This document shows, piece by piece, positions 1 through 4,644 of a stretch of 5,841 nucleotides of DNA. Source of the stretch: Ramlibacter sp. (lineage in GTDB: Bacteria > Pseudomonadota > Gammaproteobacteria > Burkholderiales > Burkholderiaceae_C); contig JANXVP010000438.1 of the NCBI GenBank assembly GCA_025351615.1, forward strand, positions 1 through 5,841, given 5' to 3'. Under the pieces are notes generated by a model, which saw only the letters and a list, made by a program, of their open reading frames with translations, searched no databases and had not been told where the DNA came from. Made by a program: the position numbers and the translations under genes. Numbering within the stretch: position 1 is the stretch's first letter; each line of letters starts with the position of its first letter.

Positions 1-1661
1 GGTCCGATGAAGGACACCAGCGACATCACGATCGCCTCGCGAATCGGGTCGATCGGCGGATTGGTCACCTGCGCAAAGAGCTGCTTGAAATAGTTGTAAA
101 GCGGCTTGTCCTTGTTGGAGAGCACGGCCAGCGGGCTGTCGTTGCCCATCGATCCGATGCCCTCCTCGCCTGCCTGCGCCATCGGCGACATCAGGAACTT
201 GATGTCTTCCTGCGTGTAGCCAAAGGCCTGCTGCCGGTCGAGCAATTCGACATGGCTGGCAGGCACGCTTCCCGAGGTGTCCGACAGGTCGTCCAGCTTG
301 ATCCGGAGATTTTCGATCCACTGCTTGTACGGCTTGTTGTTGGCGATGCTGGCCTTCAATTCCTCGTCATCGATCATCCGGCCCTGCTCCAGGTCGATCA
401 GGAACATCTTGCCGGGCTGCAGCCGCCACTTGCGCACGATCTTGTTCTCCGGCACCGGCAGCACACCCGACTCGGAAGCCATGATCACCAGGCCATCGTC
501 GGTAACGCAGTAGCGCGATGGACGCAGGCCGTTGCGATCCAGCGTGGCGCCGATCTGGCGACCGTCGGTAAACACGATCGATGCGGGACCGTCCCATGGC
601 TCGAGCATTGCCGCGTGGTACTCGTAGAAGGCCTTGCGGCGCTCGTCCATCGTGGTGTGCTGCTCCCAGGGTTCGGGAATCATCATCATCACCGCCTGGC
701 TGATCGGATAGCCGGCCATGGTCAGCAGTTCCAGGCAGTTGTCGAAGGTCGCGGTGTCCGACTGGCCCGGGAAGCTGATGGGATAGAGCTTTTGCAGGTC
801 AGCGCCGAGCACCGGCGAAGACATCACGCCTTCGCGCGCCTTCATCCAGTTGTAGTTGCCCTTGACGGTGTTGATCTCGCCGTTGTGCGCAACATAGCGA
901 TAGGGATGAGCGAGCGGCCACTCGGGAAACGTGTTGGTCGAGAACCGCTGGTGCACCAGACCCAGAGCCGACACGCAACGTGCGTCGGTCAGGTCGAGGT
1001 AGTAGGTTCCAACCTGGTCGGCCAGCAGCAGTCCCTTGTAGACCACCGTACGGCTGGACATGCTGGGGACGTAATATTCCTTGCTGTGCTTGAGCTTGAG
1101 CCCCTGGATCGCGGCGCTGGCTGTCTTGCGGATGACATACAGCTTGCGCTCCAGCGCGTCCTGAACGATCACGTCGTTGCCGCGACCGATGAAAACCTGG
1201 CGCAGGATGGGCTCCTTCATCCGCACGGCCGGCGACATCGGCATGGTCTTGTTGACCGGCACGTCACGCCATCCCAGCAATACCTGGCCCTCGGTCTTGA
1301 TGGCGCGCTCCAGTTCCTGCTCGCAGGCGAGCCGGGAAGCGTGTTCTTTCGGCAGAAAAACCATGCCGACGCCGTATTCGCCGGGAGGCGGAAGTTCAAC
1401 GCCGAGTTTTGCCATCTCTTCGCGATACAGCGCATCCGGTAACTGGATCAGGATGCCGGCACCGTCGCCCATCAGCTTGTCCGCGCCGACAGCACCCCGG
1501 TGATCAAGGTTCTCCAGAATCTTCAGGCCTTGCTGGACGATCGCATGACTCTTCTCGCCTTTGATGTGGGCGACGAAGCCCACGCCGCATGCGTCGTGCT
1601 CATTCGCGCCGGAATACAGGCCGTGCTCTTGCAGATAGGAAATTTCGGCAGCCGTAGTCAT
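1..1661 (-). CDS. gltB: Glutamate synthase (NADPH) large subunit, N-terminal part (3' end beyond window)
   Basis: The large (alpha) subunit of bacterial glutamate synthase, a cytoplasmic enzyme that hydrolyses glutamine and uses the ammonia to convert 2-oxoglutarate to glutamate, with electrons from NADPH through the GltD subunit. The window holds 553 codons of a protein usually near 1,500 residues. The start reads MTTAAEISYLQEHGLYSG, followed by HDACGVGFVAH. Cys25 is the expected N-terminal nucleophile exposed when the short propeptide is removed. Further class II glutaminase signatures are DHRGAVGADKLMGDGAG (about residues 52-70), HQRFSTNTFPEWPLAHPYR (237-255) and HNGEIN (259-264). The glutaminase domain runs to about residue 430, and the central domain begins near NPPIDPIREAIVMSL at the left edge. 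The start at 1661 has an AGGA Shine-Dalgarno sequence 7 bases upstream and keeps the family propeptide. The FMN and Fe-S domains, and probably gltD, lie beyond position 1. No disruption is seen. Identification is secure. Confidence 0.97.
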   Translation of the reverse strand, partial: MTTAAEISYLQEHGLYSGANEHDACGVGFVAHIKGEKSHAIVQQGLKILENLDHRGAVGADKLMGDGAGILIQLPDALYREEMAKLGVELPPPGEYGVGMVFLPKEHASRLACEQELERAIKTEGQVLLGWRDVPVNKTMPMSPAVRMKEPILRQVFIGRGNDVIVQDALERKLYVIRKTASAAIQGLKLKHSKEYYVPSMSSRTVVYKGLLLADQVGTYYLDLTDARCVSALGLVHQRFSTNTFPEWPLAHPYRYVAHNGEINTVKGNYNWMKAREGVMSSPVLGADLQKLYPISFPGQSDTATFDNCLELLTMAGYPISQAVMMMIPEPWEQHTTMDERRKAFYEYHAAMLEPWDGPASIVFTDGRQIGATLDRNGLRPSRYCVTDDGLVIMASESGVLPVPENKIVRKWRLQPGKMFLIDLEQGRMIDDEELKASIANNKPYKQWIENLRIKLDDLSDTSGSVPASHVELLDRQQAFGYTQEDIKFLMSPMAQAGEEGIGSMGNDSPLAVLSNKDKPLYNYFKQLFAQVTNPPIDPIREAIVMSLVSFIG

Positions 1662-1728
1662 CGCGCCATCCTGAATTGATTCGGGGGAAAGAAAGCATAC
1701 TGCACTGCACAAAGAACGCAAGCCAAAC
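1662..1728. other. Remaining native upstream region of gltB
   Basis: These 67 bases lie between the gltB start codon and the left inverted repeat of the transposase element. They hold the AGGA ribosome binding site and the candidate promoter described separately. I see no sigma54 GG-N10-GC pattern, terminator hairpin or small ORF here. Any regulatory site that once lay further upstream is now separated from gltB by about 790 bases of inserted DNA. Confidence 0.6.
1694..1721 (-). promoter_or_regulatory. Candidate sigma70 promoter of gltB
   Basis: On the minus strand a TTGCGT -35-like box (1716-1721) and a TATGCT -10-like box (1694-1699; 4 of 6 consensus bases) are separated by 16 bases. The -10 box ends 32 bases before the gltB ATG, giving a short leader. 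The spacer carries the odd palindrome TGCAGTGCA (1701-1709). The -35 box is weak (3 of 6), so an activator would be expected if the promoter is real. The box begins only 7 bases from the end of the neighbouring mobile element. This is inferred from sequence alone. Confidence 0.35.
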
Positions 1729-1751
1729 AATTGGGGTCAGATTCTAATTAA
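1729..1751 (+). repeat. Left terminal inverted repeat of the RAYT element
   Basis: The core is AATTGGGGTCAGATTC followed by TAATTAA. Reversed and complemented, it matches the copy at 2498-2520 at 21 of 23 positions; the two differences are T/C changes at 1732 and 1745. It lies 38 bases beyond the transposase stop codon and 7 bases from the candidate gltB -35 box. Confidence 0.85.
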
Positions 1752-1775
1752 AGCAAACTCTCACTACTCACTCCA

Positions 1776-1791
1776 CAATCGGGGACAGATC
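1776..1791 (+). repeat. Internal diverged copy of the terminal repeat core
   Basis: CAATCGGGGACAGATC matches the start of the left terminal repeat (1728-1743, CAATTGGGGTCAGATT) at 13 of 16 positions, in the same orientation and 48 bases away. It overlaps the stop codon of the transposase gene. The 3' side of the element therefore carries two direct copies, while the 5' side carries one inverted copy. Confidence 0.65.
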
Positions 1792-2488
1792 AATCTTGCC
1801 GCTCGACCTTGAACGGTCTACCAGACTTTGCTTTCTCCAACCGCCGCAACGTGCGCTTCTGAAGATCTGCGACATAATCGACGTCGCCCAACGCCCAGCC
1901 CATCAACGCAGACTGAGTGAGTACTTGCTGCTGCTTAAAAGTGATCCCGGTTGCCACCATCTCCTGATACGCGATTTCCCTTGCAAATGGCGTGTTGCCG
2001 AGCGACCAGTAGAGAGGGTGCGGAGTCACCACGTTATCAGCGTGCAGTCCTGCGTAATGGGCATGACTCGACCAGGGATAGTCATTCGCGGTCGCCGTTA
2101 GACCGGCCCGGACAGGGTTGAGATCCATGTACACCATGCACGCCAGCAAGTGCCTGTCGGCCTGGATCAGAGTCGACCGGTATCGCCCCTCCCACAACGT
2201 GCCGGTCCGGCCTTGCTGCTGGTTGAAATGGCGGACATAACGCCGTCCCACAGCCTGCATCAGCAAAGGCAGGCCATCCTGGGTCGCAGGCGTAGCCAGC
2301 AGATGAAAATGGTTGGTCATCAGGACGTATGCATGCACTTGCACCTGGAACTTATGCGCGTTCTCGTCGAGCAATTCCAGCAAGATCCTGTAGTCGGCCG
2401 CAACGGAAACAATCGGCTGCCGGTTGTTGCCGCGCTGGATCAGGTGGTGGGGATACCCGGGGACTGTGAGACGGTGAAGGCGCGCCAT
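1790..2488 (-). CDS. REP-associated tyrosine transposase (RAYT, Y1/HUH family)
   Basis: A 232-residue protein of the Y1 transposase superfamily, related to the IS200/IS605 TnpA and to REP-associated transposases. Such enzymes cut and rejoin single-stranded DNA at repeat-derived hairpins through a covalent phosphotyrosine. The N-terminus MARLHRLTVPGYPHHLIQRG followed by NNR is the standard start of the family. The metal-binding HUH motif is H60-F61-H62 within TNHFHLL. The segment VYMDLNPVRAGL (119-130) holds the probable catalytic Tyr120. GTLWEGRYRS (96-105) and YPWSSHAHY (137-145) are other family signatures. The length is typical and I see no frameshift, so it may be functional. The start codon lies 9 bases after the methyltransferase stop, so the gene could be read from the upstream operon; no strong Shine-Dalgarno sequence is present. 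Cargo genes are absent. Confidence 0.93.
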   Translation of the reverse strand: MARLHRLTVPGYPHHLIQRGNNRQPIVSVAADYRILLELLDENAHKFQVQVHAYVLMTNHFHLLATPATQDGLPLLMQAVGRRYVRHFNQQQGRTGTLWEGRYRSTLIQADRHLLACMVYMDLNPVRAGLTATANDYPWSSHAHYAGLHADNVVTPHPLYWSLGNTPFAREIAYQEMVATGITFKQQQVLTQSALMGWALGDVDYVADLQKRTLRRLEKAKSGRPFKVERQD

Positions 2489-2497
2489 CGCGCCATC

Positions 2498-2520
2498 TTA
2501 ATTGGAATCTGACCCCGATT
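2498..2520 (-). repeat. Right terminal inverted repeat of the RAYT element
   Basis: Read on the minus strand it begins AATCGGGGTCAGATTC and ends CAATTAA. It pairs with 1729-1751 (21 of 23 positions). The whole repeat is also coding: in the methyltransferase frame it encodes the final residues SGSDSN and the TAA stop. It ends 9 bases before the transposase start codon. Confidence 0.85.
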
Positions 2521-3424
2521 TAGCCACCGATTTAGCCAGTTCTGGGTAGCGCAGCGGCTCGAGCGTCTGGACGCCGAATTCGTGGAGCAAAGCCCGCAGC
2601 TTTTCGGCCTGGGCTGCCCTTGGCTGGCCCGTGTAGCGAGCCAGAATCAACTCGTTCTTCATGCTGTGCTCCCAGCCGACCAGTTCGGTGACGGTAACCT
2701 GGTATCCCATGGCCTCGAGATAAAGGCACCGGAGCACATTGGTCAGCTGGCTTCCCATCTCGCGGGTATGCAACGGGTGCCTCCACAGTTCCGCGAGCGG
2801 CGTGCGCGAAAGCGACAGGCCCTTGGTCTGCCGCAGGCGCCCCGCCAGTTCAGCCTGGCAGCATGGCACCAACACCATGAAGCGCGCCCGTTTGCGCAAC
2901 CCGAAGGCGATTGCATCATCGGTCGCGGTATCGCAAGCGTGCAGCGCAGTGACCACGTCGATCTGCTGCGGTAGTTCGTCGTTCGCGGCCGCGTCGGCCG
3001 CACTGACGTTGAGAAAGGACATCCGGTCAAAGCCAAGACGCGTTGCCAGCTGGCGCGACTTGTCCACCAGTTCGGTCCGGATTTCTATTCCGTAAATGTG
3101 ACCACCGGACCGGCTCTTGAAAAACAGGTCATAGAGAATGAAGCCGAGATACGACTTGCCCGCACCGTGATCGGCAAGCGTGGCACCTGCACCGCCGTCC
3201 GCGTCCAGTTCGAGCAGCAGCTTCTCCACGAACTGATAGAGGTGGTACACCTGCTTGAGCTTGCGGCGTGAGTCCTGATTGAGCTTGCCATCACGGGTCA
3301 GGATGTGCAGCTCCTTGAGCAACTCAAGCGACTGCCCGGGCCGGACGTCGGTCCCGGGTGAGCCCGCCGGCTCCGGCCCGGGAGGGTGCCTGCTGTTACC
3401 GGCTTTGATGGTCCACCCCCCCAT
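2498..3424 (-). CDS. Class I SAM-dependent methyltransferase (METTL25-like, Methyltransf_32 type)
   Basis: A predicted 308-residue cytoplasmic methyltransferase; the substrate is unknown. It has an N-terminal helical segment, LLKELHILTRDGKLNQDSRR (35-54), then a Rossmann-fold SAM-binding domain. Motif I is ADHGAGKSYLGF (84-95), followed by the acidic motif YGIEIR (111-116), LHACDTATDD (161-170) and PCCQ (187-190). REMGSQLTNVLR and EHSMKN (252-257) follow. The HACDTATDD and PCC pair is characteristic of the family that includes eukaryotic METTL25-type proteins. The ATG at 3424 overlaps the DUF1415 gene by 29 bases; no good Shine-Dalgarno sequence is visible, so translational coupling is likely. 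Residues 1-30 are rich in Gly and Pro, are encoded by a GC-rich hairpin and do not look like the family, so the start is uncertain. The last six residues and the stop come from the right repeat of the transposase element, so the native C-terminus is probably altered. Confidence 0.8.
   Translation of the reverse strand: MGGWTIKAGNSRHPPGPEPAGSPGTDVRPGQSLELLKELHILTRDGKLNQDSRRKLKQVYHLYQFVEKLLLELDADGGAGATLADHGAGKSYLGFILYDLFFKSRSGGHIYGIEIRTELVDKSRQLATRLGFDRMSFLNVSAADAAANDELPQQIDVVTALHACDTATDDAIAFGLRKRARFMVLVPCCQAELAGRLRQTKGLSLSRTPLAELWRHPLHTREMGSQLTNVLRCLYLEAMGYQVTVTELVGWEHSMKNELILARYTGQPRAAQAEKLRALLHEFGVQTLEPLRYPELAKSVAKSGSDSN
2515..2538 (-). repeat. Perfect 12-base tandem duplication at the element boundary
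   Basis: CCGATTTAGCCA occurs twice head to tail (2515-2526 and 2527-2538). The inner copy overlaps the last 6 bases of the right terminal repeat. In the methyltransferase frame it produces the repeated residues AKSVAKS. It may be a trace of the insertion or of later slippage. Confidence 0.7.
3335..3382 (-). other. Strong GC hairpin in the 5' coding region of the methyltransferase gene
   Basis: CCCGGGCCGGA at 3335-3345 and TCCGGCCCGGG at 3372-3382 are a perfect 11-base inverted repeat separated by 26 bases. The loop contains a further 4-base stem, CGGG/CCCG, at 3355-3366. In the mRNA it begins 13 bases after the DUF1415 stop codon and 42 bases after the methyltransferase start. No U-run follows it, so it is not a typical intrinsic terminator. 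It could slow ribosomes, stabilise the upstream mRNA or simply reflect a GC-rich linker. Confidence 0.55.
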
Positions 3425-3959
3425 TGAGCGCCGCCCAGCCTTCGGGGCCGAGGGCCCTCAGGGTCCTGATATTGGCACCGTAGATTGACTCGGGGTTAGG
3501 GAACGCCTGCACCGCCCGTTCGACACCGGCTTCCCGCAGCAGATGGAGCGTCGGGTAAGGGGAGCGGTTGCTGAAATTGGCCATGTCTCCCTCGTCCAGA
3601 TCCGCAAAGCAGTAGTCCGGATGGAAGCTGGCGAGCTGGATCACGCCTTCATAGCCCTTCTTGCGGATCAAGCGCTCACCGCCGACGACAACGCCATTGA
3701 AATCCAGAAACTGTTGCATGCCATAGGGAATGACCAGCAGCGTGGTTTCGCGTTCGTCTGCATCGCATGCCACGAGCGCGTGGAGTTCCGCGACGAGGTC
3801 GTGCAGGACTTGGGCCGCGGAGTCTGCGTCAGTGACGGCGAAATGAACCTGCCCCTTGGCCAGGACGGCCTTGGCGAAAGGGCACAGGTTCAAGCCGATC
3901 ACAGCCCGCTCCAGCCAAGCCCGGGTGGCAGCAAGCACGACCGCGTGCGACGGCGCCAT
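3396..3959 (-). CDS. DUF1415 family protein
   Basis: A 187-residue soluble protein that I recognise as DUF1415 (COG3310), a family common in proteobacteria whose function is unknown. Conserved stretches are TRAWLERAVIGLNLCPFAK (12-30), LLVIPYG (74-80), ASFHPDYCFAD (110-120) and NFSNRSPYPTLHLLRE (128-143). The C-terminus, LRALGPEGW (167-175), is also typical. No signal peptide or membrane segment is present. Conserved His, Cys and Asp residues in LCPF and FHPDYCF would suit a metal or catalytic site, but that is my inference. The start at 3959 follows the stop of the upstream gene by 3 bases (TGAGCCATG), which points to translational coupling. The end overlaps the methyltransferase start by 29 bases, across a run of seven G residues. 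Confidence 0.9.
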   Translation of the reverse strand: MAPSHAVVLAATRAWLERAVIGLNLCPFAKAVLAKGQVHFAVTDADSAAQVLHDLVAELHALVACDADERETTLLVIPYGMQQFLDFNGVVVGGERLIRKKGYEGVIQLASFHPDYCFADLDEGDMANFSNRSPYPTLHLLREAGVERAVQAFPNPESIYGANIRTLRALGPEGWAALNGGVDHQSR

Positions 3960-3962
3960 GGC

Positions 3963-4610
3963 TCAGCAGAAACGGCTGGGCTGCCCGCAGACCATCTTCG
4001 CCAGTTCGTCCAGCACGGCAGATTGAACCTGCGCGGCCGGCCAGGTCGTATGGCTCAGTCCGAAGCCGGTGAGATTGGCGAGTCGGAAACTCAACACCGC
4101 GTTCTCATGGTCGGGGGTCACCCGGATATTGCCCCGCGAATGCGTGATGTATTCCAGCCGAACCAGCTGCAACGTGTTTTTTTCGGGATGACGCACTTCA
4201 TGGCGCTCGTGCTGGACCCAGCCTGCCGCCATCCGCGCCTCCAGTCGCTGCAGATCCGGCAGGAAATTGGCCGACACGCTTCCGGAAACGGGCTGGCCGG
4301 TGCGCGGCACGATCTGCCAGCCGACGGCGACGTAGTCAAACACCTCCCGGTCTCGGAGCATCTTTTTGCGCGCATCGATCTGGAAGCCGTTCAGCTTCAT
4401 GTCCGGCCATGGGGTCTTGCCGTCAAGGCTGAGACGGGGACCGTCGGGCTCGATGATGTTGAGCTGCCGCACCATTTCCTCAAGGTAATACTGCACCGTC
4501 TTGCAGGCATGCTCGGCGGCCAGCGTGCTGGCGTGCTGGTTCGCCTGCTGCTCGTCCTGGCGGTTGCGCACAGCGCTGGCCTGGACCTTGAGTTGGTCGA
4601 GAAAACTCAT
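3963..4610 (-). CDS. Conserved-looking hypothetical protein, 215 residues
   Basis: I do not recognise a named family. The protein begins MSFLDQLKVQASAVRNRQDE, and residues 1-50 are charged, Gln-rich and probably helical or coiled coil. Residues 55-160 look like a mixed alpha/beta domain with FDYVAVGWQIVP (91-102) and SVSANFLPDLQRLEARM (111-127). The C-terminal region, about 170-208, is likely a helix, and the protein ends CGQPSRFC. There is no signal peptide or membrane segment, so it should be cytoplasmic. The start is well supported by GGAGGA at 4615-4620, four bases before the ATG. It lies 34 bases after the transporter gene and 3 bases before the DUF1415 start. Codons 143-145 contain an in-frame A AAA AAC slippery heptamer. 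Coding is supported by the Shine-Dalgarno sequence, the tight packing and the absence of gaps. Confidence 0.82.
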   Translation of the reverse strand: MSFLDQLKVQASAVRNRQDEQQANQHASTLAAEHACKTVQYYLEEMVRQLNIIEPDGPRLSLDGKTPWPDMKLNGFQIDARKKMLRDREVFDYVAVGWQIVPRTGQPVSGSVSANFLPDLQRLEARMAAGWVQHERHEVRHPEKNTLQLVRLEYITHSRGNIRVTPDHENAVLSFRLANLTGFGLSHTTWPAAQVQSAVLDELAKMVCGQPSRFC

Positions 4611-4614
4611 TCAG

Positions 4615-4620
4615 TCCTCC
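4615..4620 (-). promoter_or_regulatory. Strong ribosome binding site of the 215-residue hypothetical gene
   Basis: GGAGGA on the minus strand, four bases upstream of the ATG at 4610. It is the strongest Shine-Dalgarno sequence in the operon and fixes the start of this gene. The two genes downstream have poor sites and probably depend on coupling to it. Confidence 0.8.
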
Positions 4621-4644
4621 ATGTTGGCCGGTGCATGTCTGATT

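Larger units (their letters stand above)
1729..2520 (-). mobile_element. RAYT (REP-associated Y1 transposase) element with terminal inverted repeats
   Basis: A single-gene element of 792 bases. Its limits are set by an inverted repeat at 1729-1751 and 2498-2520 (21 of 23 positions match when one copy is reversed), and it contains only a Y1/HUH transposase gene. The repeat core reads GGGGTCAGATTC on the plus strand at the left end and its complement at the right end. Two facts suggest insertion: the right repeat forms the last codons of the methyltransferase gene, and the left repeat abuts the gltB promoter region. I see no target-site duplication, as expected for Y1 transposases, which move through single-stranded intermediates. 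The outer edges are defined only by where the repeat similarity ends, so the true element could extend a few bases further. Whether it still moves cannot be judged from one copy. Confidence 0.75.

Noticed and set aside
252..1442. Plus-strand open frame of 396 codons
   Set aside because: It is entirely antisense to the highly conserved glutaminase domain of gltB and resembles no protein family.
1694..1728. Sigma54 promoter for gltB
   Set aside because: A TTGGC is present, but no GC dinucleotide lies at the required 10-base spacing after the GG.
2150..2512. Plus-strand open frame of 120 codons antisense to the transposase
   Set aside because: It lies opposite conserved transposase motifs and has no family features or ribosome binding site.
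1729..2520. CRISPR or REP cluster
   Set aside because: There are only three copies of the short motif, without regular spacers or individual palindromic hairpins.
1721..2526. Target-site duplication flanking the transposase element
   Set aside because: Only a 5-base AGCCA is shared by the two flanks, at different distances from the ends, which is easily chance and not expected for Y1 transposases.
3335..3382. Intrinsic terminator after DUF1415
   Set aside because: The stem is strong but no T-run follows on the minus strand, and the region lies inside the methyltransferase frame.
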